From Corticium candelabrum (taxonomy: Eukaryota; Porifera; Homoscleromorpha; Homosclerophorida; Plakinidae): a stretch of DNA of 64,000 nucleotides. The notes beneath the pieces were generated by a model that saw only the letters and a program-made list of their open reading frames with translations, did not search any database and was not told where the DNA came from. Below are positions 38,066 to 55,267 of the stretch, in pieces; the stretch's first letter is position 1; each line of letters begins with the position of its first letter. The stretch is from contig NC_085089.1 in the NCBI RefSeq assembly GCF_963422355.1, positions 962,001 through 1,026,000 of the forward strand, in the 5' to 3' direction. Position numbers and translations under genes: made by a program.

Positions 38066-38390
38066 CACAGGAGTTCAGTGTTAATTAATCAATTTGTTTT
38101 TGTGGTTATTGTTGGCTTGTACGTTGTCATTGTAAGACTACTATTTCAGCATTGAATTGAGTGATTTGTAATCTTTTTACTGTTATTACTGAACATGTTA
38201 TGAGTTAGCACGTTTCACGTTTGTTATGAGAGTTTGTTTCACAGCTCAGTCAAGCTGGGCACAGCATGATGCTTGGATTCCGGGGTTTGAACGCTAGTGA
38301 TGTGTGTTGTCTATAAGCTTGATCATGCCTGTAGGTAAGAGCAAATCTGTGCATGGACAACAACCTTGTGGTTGATGACAAAACAGCATG

Positions 38391-38469
<79 letters not shown>

Positions 38470-38768
38470 CACTTGTGCCTGTTCAAACTCCACGTGCATT
38501 GTTATATATAGCTTTTATTTCTAACAGCCATAAGCCCAATGTTGTCTGCTAGTACAATTGCTGCCTCCCTACATTAATAATTAATAATTGCTAAATCTAT
38601 AATGTCTTAACGAAACAAGTAAGCCATTCGAGGCTTCACCATATAAGATGGCAATTGCAGTAACATACAGTAGAGAATGCTACAGCAACGCAAGTCTGCA
38701 GCGGTTTCCACACAGTACATGTGATGTCACATTAATTGCATGTCTAGGCTACAGACGCTGAACTGCGA
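38066..38768. other. Intergenic region between the two kinase genes
   Basis: No gene. Contains a (CA)n run at 38,392-38,467 and AT-rich sequence. Confidence 0.6.
38392..38467. repeat. (CA)n microsatellite
   Basis: Pure CA run of about 76 bp. Confidence 0.97.
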
Positions 38769-43255
<4,487 letters not shown>

Positions 43256-46200
43256 TCAGAGAGGAATGAATCGGTATGACGTTTGCAAAGCGTGTATACA
43301 GTTAGAGACGCAGTACCTCCTCGTCATCGTTCCGTTTTTCGTTTCGTTTCCTTCAGAGGCGTTACCACTAATCTAGTTCACGCAGGTATGCACGCTGGTT
43401 GTTGTCTTGGCACAATACACAGCAAGTACACCATACACAGTGCAAGTACGTACTCTAGACGTTGTTTGGGTTTCTATAATTATAAGTACGGACTTCTAAT
43501 TAGGAATATTCTGTTTCAAATAGAACTCACAAGACCCGGTTAATTAATTAACTTAATTTACGGCTTTTCTTGGGACTTTCCTTCATCAGTGCGTATTAAA
43601 TGTCACGTAAGCTAGACATAACGTAATTATGTTTGTAAGGCATGGGTGTAGCTAACTTTTCTGTTTAGATTGATACTTCAGTCTAGCAGTAGCAGCTGTA
43701 TTTGTGAATTATTTATTGTCTGCTAGACTGTACGAGATCCAGGACCTGACTGAAGGGGTGCACAACCTGCTGGCACACGAACTGAGTCAGATATCTCCAG
43801 ATTACTGTTCTGTTACTAGACAGACCGTTCTAGAAACGTTCAGACGCTTTCTAGACATAAACTGAAAGTGGGCAACCTTTCCCTATCTTGAGTTTGTTTT
43901 TCTGGGACTTCAAGTAGACTTGCTAGCTGCTAGGCAGTGTTTTTCTTGGCTGTTTGGAAGCGTAACGGTTAATTACAGCGCCGTAGTCCAGTCTAGGGAG
44001 TATCCTTATTGATATACAGCATGCATATGATCAAGTCATTGAGGCGATCGACCCTCACACGGTGCTTTGTAATCGGTTTTATAAATATTACGCAAGGGGA
44101 TTCGTTGCAGTGGTCTAGCTGGTGCGCCACTAGAAGAATGAAGAAGCACTTGAAGTGCAAACCCTCGGCCGGTATGCACCTTGAAGGTAAATTTAGTCGC
44201 GCTATGACAAAATCATATGACAGAATGGTATGATGTGGGTAATAAAATATAAGAAGCATTATTGAAATTGTAACAGGTCGAGCTTGAGGTAAGTCACGTG
44301 ACTGGCTACTACCGTGTACAACGGGTAGCTACGCAGTCCGTCAGCCAACGTCCCGTAGGACCTCGCTTCTATTTTTTGCAACCTTCGCTCGTCGGTTCTT
44401 TGTGCAGGTGATTGTTTGTGCAGCTTTTGAGGTCGTAACTATGGCCGGTTTTAGGCGTGGCATAGGTACCAGAGCCAAAACAAAATTAGATGCGGGAATG
44501 TTACAAATGCAGCTAGATTAGATAATTAGGCGTTGTTTCTAAATGCATGTTACAAATGTAGTTGTTTCCAAATGATGGAACAAGCCAAATGTTACAAGTC
44601 GGAGAGCCTCGACGCTAGGTCGGCTGGCAATCTTCGCCTTACGTGATGAAGTAACGGGCGTGATCATTGTTCTGTTTGTTGGTGGGAAACCTAGGTTACA
44701 AATGGAGACCAAACAAGCAGCTCACCACCGATTTTCCAGCTCACAAGAATGTAAAAGTCTCGTTCTTTGTGCAGCTTCTCTAGGCGTCTTGTTGTTTGTG
44801 CGGCTTCTCTAGCTAGACGTCGCCTACTGTTGTAATGAGGTGACCTCAGAGCCAAAACAAAACGTCAATGCGGGAAAACATGCACGTGCACATGTAGATT
44901 AGCTACTGTCTGTTCCCCGTAAGCCTGAACTCGGAAGTGAGTAATGAAGTAGAGGTCACACCAGGTGTGCTCATTAGAGCACTAAGAGCTGCTCCAGTTG
45001 GACCATGTTATACCATTTATCTTAAATGGTTCCAGTTGCTGATCCGTTGGTCTTACAAAATAATTGAATAATAACCATTGCTCCACCCGTTTCTGTTTGA
45101 TATGCACAAGTATTATCCTTCCATTTGGTTTGTAGGAAAGGCTTAGATAATTTGATAAACAGAAATGCCAGACCTAGCGGTTTCAACGATACCGAGATCA
45201 TCGCGAAAGTCCAAAAACAGCAGAGATATTGATGATTTTCAAAGTTCACACTTATGGGGAACAGACAGTAGTCGTCTGTTCGCTCTGACTTTGGATACCG
45301 TAAAACAGAAATGAATAGAGACGCACTAGCGTACTTACAGGTCGGCCGAGCCGCTTTGTCCCACAAACAGACGCTGTCATGGACAATGCACGTTCTCCTT
45401 CGCAAATTTCCATCAACGCCAAATTTCTGTTGAAGACGACACTAGTGATCGTTGCAACAACACCACGGCCGCTCAGCCACGTACACCCAAAATTCAAGCT
45501 GGCAGACTGCAGAACCACTATGCAGAAACACTGTGGAACAAGCAAAATGTTACAAGTCAGGTACAGCTACACACCTCACCCTGGTTGTTGTTGGGGAAAC
45601 ATACACGTACAAATGTATGTGCTAAACCCTTAGAGCAAAGGACTAAACACCATGTACAGGACGGACGCCCGATGGCCGAATTCTCGTTAGCAGCTACCAA
45701 ACAAAGCGAGGTGGAGCCTCATGATGACATCACGTTCGTCTATTGGTCAGTAATGACACCACTTCTCGTCTATTGGTCGGAATAGCTTCATTTGCATCTC
45801 CGCTAACCAACTATATATACGGTGGTTGGATCGTACGTACGGTCATCGAACGACTACTATCCCTCCACCCGGAAATCCGGGCCTCGGGTAATGAACATTA
45901 TTCTGTTGAAATGTTGTTGCTAATGGCAGTTTTTCACCTGCAGCTTTTGCCATGCTCTAGCTATGCACTCTTGCTTCATGTAAGCTAGCAGCGAGGGTTT
46001 AGCAGTTTAGTGCTTCTTCAACACTCCACATACTAGGATGCGTCTCGCGATGTCTGAAATCTGCGTCCCAATTAACTTTCTCAATTGCATCCCAGGACGA
46101 TGAGAAACAGACATGCAACAAATCTAGGGGCCTGTAATATCGATGTGTTCGAATTACGGAAATTGTACAGATCACCTGCGTATGACCGCCCGAAGATGTT

Positions 46201-46434
46201 ATATAATTGGTATTAATTAATTAAATGTATACGTGTAAGTTGCATGACTAGAAAAGGAATCTCCGAATTGTTGAAGTCGATCGAAAATCTGTAATAATTA
46301 GTGTTGTTTTTCGTATTGCTCTGTCGTTACCTAGAGCTAGATCTAGCGGTTTAGTTACAGTTACAATACAAACAAAACAATATTACACTGTGTACTCTAG
46401 ACATACAGCGTCACTTCTAGGTACCAAAAAAATT
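43256..46434. other. Intergenic region with a local direct repeat
   Basis: No gene recognised. Two imperfect direct repeats about 375 bp apart share blocks ttctttgtgcag (about 44,397 and 44,763) and gagccaaaacaaaa (about 44,471 and 44,850), a partial tandem duplication of roughly 200 bp. An antisense frame at 45,022-45,405 has a GT donor-like end but matches nothing I know. Confidence 0.5.
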
Positions 46435-46567
46435 AGCCTCGCCCCAGACGCAGTGTGGATTGCAGCCCCGGATGCGCTGCCATCACCGTCATCATCATCA
46501 GCATCAGTAGTGGTGATGGCAGCGCATCCGGGGCTGCAATCCACACTGCGTCTGGGGCGAGGCTACA
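46435..46567. mobile_element. Hairpin element (copy 1), Mutator-like ends
   Basis: Two arms of about 53 bp form a near-perfect foldback starting TAGCCTCGCCCCAGACGC and ending in its complement, with a tcatcatcatc loop. The flanks are CAAAAAAAT on the left and CAAAAAAAAT on the right, compatible with a 9-10 bp target duplication. Confidence 0.8.
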
Positions 46568-46806
46568 AAAAAAATCCGTTTGCGGTCAATTATTGTCTGT
46601 ACGTTTTTTATACACATCACGCGTTTTTGCACTAATAGAAAGATCAGATTTTCGTACTGCAGTGTCCAATACTTTATTCTTTTTATGTACAGTTTTCTTT
46701 ACCTAGAGAGAGAGAGGTGTCATACTACTACGTCTGACGTGACTTGTAAACACGAGCACGTGACTGGACACATGTTTGAGTAGCTAGTGTCTTATCCCGA
46801 CGCGTC

Positions 46807-48201
46807 ATGGCTGGCCGCTTCTACGTACTGTCTGTATTTTGCTGTTTTGCTTTCTGCCAAACAGCAGTGTGGATGACGTTCTCTAGTGTGCCCAAATTTA
46901 CCGAAAGCGTCTACAACGTAGGAAAAGGCGAAGTAAGATATTGTTAGCAAGTCTCCACAACAGCATTGGTGTATCCTTCCGTTGTACTAACTAGTCTTTG
47001 TCTGAAGGTGGACTTGCTGCTTAATTGGGGTCCTATAATGTTTGTGCCTTCTGTTGTCATTAGCTCTTGGATTCTTACTACACACAATGGTCTCAAGAGA
47101 ACTGCAATATTAGGATTCTTGCTGACCTTTCTTGGTTCTCTTGTACGTCTCGTCCCAACATTTATTCCAGGGACTTTTAGAAAAAGTGCATATGGTCATG
47201 CTTGTCTGCATGTTGGTCAGATTTTCAATGCTATAGCTGGAGCCGCTTCAATGGGTGCTGCGAGTCGTCTGTCTGCAGACTGGTTTCCAGAGTCGCAGAG
47301 AACAAGAGTTACCGCTTCAGTGTATGCAGCCAGTAATCTGGCAGTCACTGTGACTGCAGTCATCGGACCAGCAATAGTCACTTCAGACGACAAGCTACCA
47401 ACTCTTCTCTACTGCCTTGCTGGTGTGTCCTTCGTACCATTTGTGAGTTCATTTATTCATTTCCCATCACCTGCTGTCGAAATTTCACCTGCCACAGCAA
47501 TAACCAATGCAAAAGCACCTACTGACGACTCTCTACCACTCATTACTAATGATACAAGGAAAAAGCTACAAAAAGTGTCCTTTATCAAAGGGGTAATGAA
47601 AGTGTCCAGGAGCTACTCTGCAATGGCACTCTTCTTTGCTGGTGGAATAATGGGTGGCATGACTAACATCTACATGAGTGTCTTACCAACAGGTATGAAT
47701 GCAGAAGGACAAGACGAAACGAAAGGTGATCTGCTGAATTCAATGGGGACACTAGCAAGCATACTAGGAGGGATACTAATAGGATATATTGCAGATCGTT
47801 TCTTTCAACGTCACTTAAAAGATGTGCTGGTCACTATTATATTTACGTCCTTTGTTTTCTTTTTTGGGTTGGTTTACACCATCTACCTTCGACCAGAGTT
47901 ATTCTGGTTTCAGGTGGTTTGTTCGTTGGTTTCTGGATTTGCTCAGGGAGGCCGAGATGCTTTAACTGCCGAACTAGGAGCTGAACTGACATACCCTGCT
48001 GATGAAGGAACATCGGCTGGTATCTACACTCTCATTTACAATGTTGCAGCTTTGTTGCTAATTGTGGCTGCTCCTCTATTGTCAACTATATGGCTGGGAG
48101 TTGCTTTACTCGCTGGGCTCTTGCTAACACTAGGACTAGTTGTTACAATCAAAGAGCAATATTGCAGGCGATCTGCAACAGATAATGAAACTATTAACTA
48201 A
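46807..48201 (+). CDS. SLC49-type major facilitator transporter, copy 1
   Basis: Exons 46807-46932 and 47008-48201 give 439 residues with about twelve membrane spans. The opening MAGRFYVLSVFCCFAFCQTA, then SSVPKFTESVYNVGKGEVDLLLNW and LKRTAILGFLLTFLGSLVRLVP, then LSADWFPESQRTRVTASVYAASN, follow the SLC49A3/A4 (MFSD7/DIRC2) pattern. Family members move haem, pyridoxine or related solutes; the substrate here is unknown. The intron is 75 bp. It differs from copy 2 (55,268-56,662) by only six residues (P/S, H/R, P/S, E/K, G/S and N/S). It lies tail to tail with a PSAT gene copy, as does its twin. Confidence 0.87.
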
Positions 48202-49082
48202 ATTCAGTTATTTTATTCTATCTAATTCTTTACATGTGTAGCATTACACATATTTTCTATTTCTCTAAAATACAAAAATACGGTGTAATTTGATAGATAT
48301 TGATGGAGTAAGTTGTAACTCAATAATGTCTACTCGTTTATACACATGGATCTTATTAGTTTATTTTATCGTAGCCTCGCGTAGCCAGACCCTCTCCCGC
48401 GTACTCATCCTGTCTACCCACTAGTTTAATTAATACACATCTAAAGGAAGTTGGTCATTGTGAGACATAAACAATTCTATCTCCGGTGTGTGGGGTATAA
48501 ATATTCATTACATGTACTATAGCTGAGAATTTATGTACAGTGGGGTGCAAAATTGAGTAGACTGTACAAAGAATGAATTTTACAAGATAATTTGCTCTAA
48601 AATTGGACACACTTGTGTCAAGACAAAAACATAAGATATTAATAATTGTTTAGATTATTCAATCATTTTTAAAGATTGTAGAGAGCACAGTGGGCAGAGT
48701 AGCACAAAGGTGTGATTGCAGGAAGATGGAGAAATGTTGTACTTGCTGCCAAAGTGAGATTTAGAAAAATGGGATTGTATATCCTTGTGTAAGTCAAAAC
48801 AAAGAATGGATGGCCTTGTGCAAAATTGGAACTCTCCAGCAATAAATGTCATGGACGATTTGGCTCTTTTTATCGACGATAACTGCAAGACTACAGGAAA
48901 CCAACTGCAGGTGTCGTATGCCAACAACCAATTGATACCAAACTCATCAATAGTGTGGTACAATACCAACTGAACTGGAATACACAACAAACTACTACTA
49001 CAGTGTTGTTCTCGACACTGTATGAAACATATGAAACTAGTTGATGTGTATTTCATATACAACTTCCACTGATACGCGACAT
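48202..49082. other. Spacer between SLC49 copy 1 and PSAT pseudogene
   Basis: Same sequence as 56,663-57,541. A piece at 48,373-48,420 begins TAGCCTCGCGTAGCCAGAC, the same end as the 51,707 element, but only one end is present, so it is a remnant. No gene is recognised; the minus frame at 48,655-49,062 is conserved in the twin only through recent duplication. Confidence 0.55.
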
Positions 49083-49222
49083 CTAGTTCTTCTGCTGTCG
49101 ATGTCGTACGGCAAATTCTTTCATGAATTTAGCGAGACACTGCACTTCCTCGACTGTAATCGCATTGTACATTGAAACACGTACACCTCCGACCGACCTG
49201 ACAGCAAACAAGAGAACTAGCC

Positions 49223-49223
49223 T

Positions 49224-49279
<56 letters not shown>

Positions 49280-49302
49280 TGTGTGTGTGTGTGTGTGTGT
49301 GC
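49223..49302. repeat. (GT)n microsatellite
   Basis: GT run with one CT interruption, in the PSAT pseudogene intron; the twin is at 57,683-57,749. Confidence 0.96.
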
Positions 49303-49525
49303 ATGTAAAACCTTGCACAAAGTGGACCACTGACTACATGTATGACACCTCACACATACCTATGTCCTTTCAGAGAGATCATGTTCAGCTTTCCAGCTTC
49401 ACTAAAATATTTTTGTTCCACTTCAGCGTCACCTTCGCGAGAGCCAATACGAAAAGTTACATTCATTCTTGAACGATACGGTTACTCCACTGTTGGGCTA
49501 CAGTTCAGATCACAAGAATGATATA

Positions 49526-50411
49526 CAGACCGTCGCAAACGTATAAAGCCACTCCCTGCACGTGACTATACCTGAAGTTTGAATGACCACAAAATTATTG
49601 TAAAAGATTTACAAAAATAATTTCAACTGTAATGTACTGCAAATTTTCTATTCTAAACTACAGAGAAGGACTCTTCCTATTGGGTTTGTTTCTTATGACA
49701 GAATTTTGAAGTGCGCGCTACTTTCACCACAAAACAAACACGTGATGAATAGCTCAACAAAACATTTTTGTTATTCAATTTTGCCATTTGCTGAAAGAAA
49801 CCTACGCATGCTTTACCCATAATCTACTTGGAATACAAACTTCTTTCAGCTTTCTTTAGAAAACGAAAAACCACTATGACGTCATTGAGGGGACTATTTG
49901 TCATTTTTGTCAATAAGAAAACCCACAAAAACCACAATAACTTGAAACATCAACTAAATATTGTCTAGAAAACTACATCTTGTAAAAAATCTACTAAATT
50001 CTTTAGATTGTACACAAAATTTCTAAAAGTGTAACTTCCGGTTTGAAATGGTTGTGGTCGAAATGTTGCAAAATGATGTTGATAGCGCGAAATCTTTGAT
50101 TGTCTAGTCGTTGTTTGAGCTCACAGAGCTGCCAAATTGCGGATTCCTGTAGCTGAGTGACCAATCTTTCGTTAGACGAAATAGAGGAAAAGTCGGACAG
50201 CTGGTGTGAGTTTGGGGATGCCCCGAGATCGGCAGCTCAGTCCACGACGTTGCGGTAAACTCGAAGGCTTGAAAGAGTGTGGTCTGGGTGAGCGTAACAT
50301 CGCCAAAACTGTCGGTGTTTCACGTGGATCGGTGAAAAACTGTCTAAAAAGACTAGAGGCCGGAGCAATAAGCTGTAAGAAAAGATCTCGTCGGCCGAGA
50401 AAAACATGTGA
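49526..50411 (+). mobile_element. Tc1/mariner-like 5' fragment
   Basis: Starts at TA with CAGACCGTCGCAAACG, a Tc1-like end. Near its right edge (50,218-50,404) it encodes MPRDRQLSPRRCGKLEGLK and NIAKTVGVSRGSVKNCLKRL. This is the N-terminal helix-turn-helix of a Tc1-like transposase, and it runs into an AT-hook-like basic stretch before the element stops abruptly. The DDE catalytic part and the right end are absent. In the twin copy the corresponding 142 bp (57,966-58,108) contain PSAT exon 9. Confidence 0.75.
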
Positions 50412-51436
50412 CAGAACACAATACATGCTAACATGATGACTACAGAGTAAACATTAGGTTGCAGTCAAGTCACATGTTTCATAGTCTTGTTACGCTCACA
50501 GAGTCAGTCTTTTACATTACTGGCTCATCAATGCAAACTGACAAAGTACGTACTTGACTGCACTGCTTTATTAGTATCGTAACAACTCACGGTAGCTGAT
50601 CTGTCTACAGTACAATAGAAGTTTCATTGCCAGTGCAATGTATGCTACTGTGTGCCAGTACAGTGTCTAACGTATCGACAGCAAGAGCAACACACTACAA
50701 TACAAGTGGACGATAAACGATGACAACAGTGGCAACCATCACATGCACTCAAACTGTTGTACATGGGTACATGGGTGACTCAGCTTGAGTGTAATAATTA
50801 CATGTCATGGGGGTACATGCATCATCATACAGCAGGTCCTACGTACAGAGTGTCACTGTGTATAGATGAGACATACACACCTTGAGGTCCCCCTAGCTGT
50901 TCAATCCACTCAAAAACAAGTTTCATGATGTACACACTGTAGACCGGTGGCGTGTTGTACACGGAGCTGGCGTCCGCATTCACCTATCACGTAACGAACT
51001 GTCAGACATTCAAAGGATACAAGAACTGAGAGTGACTCACTTTATAGTCCAATATAATTGGACACAGTGGATGTGCTTTACCAATCAAGTCTTCACGAGC
51101 TAACAACACAATATCAACAACACAATATCAAACGAGTCAAATTTGCACACACAAACGGTTCTGGTTCTGGCTACATTGAGATATTAATTTCGTACCAATC
51201 ACTACTGTGACTCCAGCTGAACCGATGTTTTTCTGAGCTCCAGCAATTATGACTCCAAACTAAAACGATTACATGATTTGTGTTGTCGTGATGTATGAAT
51301 ATAGTGAAGTTGACACCTTGCTGATGTCGTTCTCTTTTGTGAGTATGTTTGAAGACATGTCACAGACTAGAGGAATGTCGCCCGTGTCGGGTATAAACGG
51401 AAACTCGATGCCTTCAATAGAAACATCACGTCAGAG

Positions 51437-51444
51437 TTTGACAC

Positions 51445-51538
<94 letters not shown>
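51437..51538. repeat. (CAGA)n(CA)n microsatellite
   Basis: About 45 bp of CAGA followed by about 52 bp of CA. The twin at 59,120-59,191 is shorter. Confidence 0.97.
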
Positions 51539-51539
<1 letters not shown>

Positions 51540-51706
51540 GACAAAAAATGGAAAAATGTCAAGCCCTCCACGTCATTCGATGTCGACCTTAAGGTCAGTT
51601 GCGCGGAGACAGGGCCTCCATGCGCTACTTGGAGGCTTAGGGCCACCGCTACAATCCACCTGGAGCTTAGCCGGAGTCATCCAGGTGCACTGACTATGTG
51701 CAGCTC

Positions 51707-54023
51707 TAGTCTCGCGTAGCCAGACCCCTTTCCGCCGCGTCCTCCCGGCGAAATGGGGTCTGGTGAACGGCCTTTGATGTCGCTGTGTGCCGCGTAGCCA
51801 GAAATCGGCTATCTAAAGACCGGATTTTGTTTCTTAAACGCTTTACGAAAGACGAGACTGGTATGCACGCAGTGCAATCCTATCTCAATTAGCTTCTCTT
51901 GTTTCGTAGAGAACAACTCGAAGACTACAGCTTTAGAGTCGTTGCTGTTTGTGAAATCTGCATGTTTACAGCAGCGATTAAACGCGGCCGTGGAAACGTT
52001 GACGTCGACAGGCTTCGATTTCATGCAGCCATGATCGACGTCGTACGATCTAGCGTTGTGCGCTCGTGTCACAACGGAGACTGAATGCAAACGTACTGGA
52101 TGGATGCGAACGTACTCGGTGCTGTTTGCTGTTTGCTGTTTTTTGACGTCTAAAGCGACCGCAGACAGTCCAGATTGAGCGATGTCTGGAAGGGCTTGGA
52201 GCTGCATGACGTCATCGAAACAAGATGAGTCGTCTTTCTGTGTTTGGGTAATCATTTCATGTGTTTTGCGCTTTGCTTTGGTGAACACATACAGTAGCAA
52301 CCAGGAAGAGACCACGTTGTGATTGGAGTAATATGAACGGAAGCAGCTTGGGTTGCAGACTTCACTTAATTCTGACACTGCATGTCAATCTGTGGAACAC
52401 GCAAGTCTCTACTACTTACCTTTATACATTATATGATATCTGCCTGGCCCTGAGTAACCTTTACATAACGATCAACACTGCATGCGTATACTGCATGATC
52501 ATCATGTATTAATTCATAGATATACATATATGGTAGTCCATATATAGCTAGTCTAGAGTTTTTTACTAAATCTTTTGTACTAAATAGACAACAGTTGGTC
52601 ACTGTATATTCAGCTCAGATCAAAGTTGGGATCCCACTTTACATTTCCATCAGATTGTATTGATTTGCAAGAATTTCGTCTAGTTGATATGTATTCGAGT
52701 GCCTCCACAGTCGAGATGAAAGAAAATTTTTGGATGTCATTTAGTAAAGTAGACAGCACATTGAGAGTTCTAATAGCTACAACAGCATTTGGGATGGGTG
52801 TTGACATTCCCAACATTAGGTGGATTGTTCATTGGAGTCCTGCAAGACTCATTGAAGATTATGTCCAAGAGACTGGGCGAGCTGGAAGGGATGGCTTGAC
52901 AGCAACTGCACTGCTTGTATATGGACATCTGCACAGAACAGTTTCATCCTCGATGAAGAAGTATGGACAAAATTTTACAACTTGTCGTAGGAAGTGCTTA
53001 TTTGCTAATTTCTTATTTGCTGGTAGTGAAGACAGTGCAGGAAAAGGATGTGGTTGTTGTGATGTTTGTGTACTTAGTTGTGACTGTGGTAACTGCTGTA
53101 CCTTTGACCTTCCAGTGAAGTAAATAACTGCATGTTGTAATAACTGGCTAAAATTCTAGATCATGTAGCGCTGCATGCATGATCATAAATCATGCAATGA
53201 AACTTAACTGTCTGACATGTCGACGTGCGTTTGTGTTTGATGAAACGACCAGATGCTATCACCTTGTTGAGCAAGAGAAAGCAGTTGGATGGAAGTAGTC
53301 TCCCTGAAGCTCCACATACTCTGGAAGTTACGCTGCAGGAACACGCGTAATAGCTAGCTCTTCCAAACAACACATCGAATCTGTACCACCTTAGGACGTC
53401 CAGCATTTCTGTCAACGTGGTCTCTTCCTGGTTGCTACTGTATGTGTTGACCAAAGCAAAGCACAAAACACATGAAATGATTACCCAAACACAGAAAGAC
53501 GACTCATGCATCTTGTTTCGATGACGTTATACTTCTCCAAGCCCTTCCAGACATCGCTCAATCTGGGCTGTCTGCAGTCGCTTTAGACGTCAAAAAACAG
53601 CAAACAGCACCGAGTACGTTCGCATCCATCCAGTACGTTTGCATTCAGTCTCCGTTGTGACACGAGCGCACAACGCTAGATCGTACGACGTCGATCATGG
53701 CTACATGAAATCGAAGCCTGTCGACGTCAACGTTTCCGCGGCCGCGTTTAATCGCTGCTGTAAACATGCAGATTTCACAAACAGCAACGACTCTAAAGCT
53801 GTAGTCTTCGAGTTGTTCTCTACGAAACAAGAGAAGCTAATTGAGATAGGATTGCACTGCGTGCATACCAGTCTCGTCTTTCGTAAAGCGTTTAAGAAAC
53901 AAAATGCGGTCTTTAGATAGCCGATTTCTGGCTACACGGCACACAGCGACATCAAAGGCCGTTCACCAGACCCCATTTCGCCGGGGAGGACGCGGCGGAA
54001 AGGAGTCTGGCTACGCGAGACTA
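51707..54023. mobile_element. Mutator-like (Pack-type) element carrying a RecQ fragment
   Basis: 2,317 bp with ends TAGTCTCGCGTAGCCAGAC and its complement. The terminal inverted repeats are about 609 bp (51,707-52,325) and about 613 bp (53,412-54,023). The 9-bp GTGCAGCTC flanks both sides (51,698-51,706 and 54,024-54,032). The twin segment at 59,351-59,359 shows GTGCAGCTC once with no element, so the insertion and its target duplication are directly visible. Long inverted repeats, a 9-bp duplication and captured host coding sequence fit Mutator-like Pack elements. No transposase was recognised. The two arms hold matching open frames of at least 90 codons that I cannot identify. Confidence 0.9.
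52620..53123 (+). pseudogene. Captured C-terminal fragment of a RecQ-family DNA helicase
   Basis: Encodes LRVLIATTAFGMGVDIPNIR and IEDYVQETGRAGRDG, the RecQ helicase motifs V and VI (arginine finger region). The RecQ zinc site follows, CRRKC...CGCCDVC. It then ends after a short Cys-rich tail. A splice-acceptor-like sequence (attcagctcag) precedes it at about 52,620. Motifs I-IV, with the Walker A and DExH boxes, are absent from the element, so it is a fragment without helicase activity. The frame is open over about 165 codons, so capture was recent or the frame is kept. Confidence 0.85.
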
Positions 54024-54032
54024 GTGCAGCTC

Positions 54033-54660
54033 TGGGACTGGACACCAAGGCCCACAAGTACCCGTCTGCTGTACTTGCATGATGCCAAGCCAGCGGTCAC
54101 GTTTACCCCAGTCAATGACCAGGTACTCATTTATACTCCTGAGTCGAGAGAAGCAATAATTATTATTGTGTGTAAGTTTCTTCTTTAAATTTGCCTAGGC
54201 AAAGTAAAACGTGCTTTCGCATCACTGACTCACCTTCAATCGACGGCGAAAAGTACGCATACGATGATGGTTCGGCTGTAAAATAAAGGTACTTTGTGTC
54301 ACGTGATTATGTGCGGTGTCACACATTTCCATGTGTTTTTCGCATCACTCAAGCCCTTTCGTACTGTAGTATGGACTCCATTTGTAGAAAGAAACACGGA
54401 GGAAAGTGCAAAAGACCGAGCGATTGCAAGTCATTCAACATGATCATGTGGAGTCTACAACATACGAATGACTGAGTCGCTTATGAACTGTAACTTGTTC
54501 ACTTTCACTTTCAGAGTCGCCTGAAGCATCTAGATCCGTCTCTTGTGTGCTCTAGTAGTTGACCTCGGAAAGCAAGACCAGTGCTGCGCAACACAGCAAG
54601 CGTTCGGTCCGCAGCCCAAGGGCTTAGCGTACATTAATGTCTACTGCGCGTGCGTCAATC
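54033..54660 (-). mobile_element. PSAT intron 4 copy with non-autonomous DNA repeat (copy B)
   Basis: From 54,033 the sequence continues the duplicated PSAT intron (twin from 59,360). From about 54,180 to 54,660 it is the same dispersed repeat as at 10,478-11,143 (opposite orientation) and 59,527-60,222. About 207 bp at its left side, present in the twin, are deleted here. Confidence 0.8.
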
Positions 54661-54664
54661 GGTG

Positions 54665-55069
<405 letters not shown>

Positions 55070-55267
55070 TTATACACATCACGCGTTTTTGCACTAATAG
55101 AAAGATCAGATTTTCGTACTGCAGTGTCCAATACTTTATTCTTTTTATGTACAGTTTTCTTTACCTAGAGAGAGAGAGGTGTCATACTACTACGTCTGGC
55201 ATGACTTGTAAACACGAGCACGTGACTGGAACATGTTTGAGTAGCTAGTGTCTTATCCCGACGCGTC

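Larger units (their letters stand above)
49083..51411 (-). pseudogene. PSAT1: Truncated PSAT1 copy (exons 5-8, 10 and 11 only)
   Basis: Matches the complete gene at 57,542-61,197 closely. Exon 11 is at 49,197-49,083 ([19 protein letters not shown]), exon 10 about 49,503-49,366, exons 8 and 7 about 50,997-50,890 and 51,115-51,050, exon 6 about 51,258-51,195, and exon 5 at 51,411-51,317. Exons 1-4 were never copied, because the duplication began in intron 4. Exon 9, with the family helix [19 protein letters not shown], is missing and replaced by a Tc1-like fragment. It cannot encode a working enzyme. Confidence 0.92.

Noticed and set aside
45022-45405. Antisense frame with a donor-like GTAAGT
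   Set aside because: No recognisable domain, no partner exons, and the neighbouring frames are equally open.
48655-49062. Minus-strand frame conserved in the twin at 57,116-57,541
   Set aside because: Conservation is explained by the recent segmental duplication; no family resemblance and no splice context.
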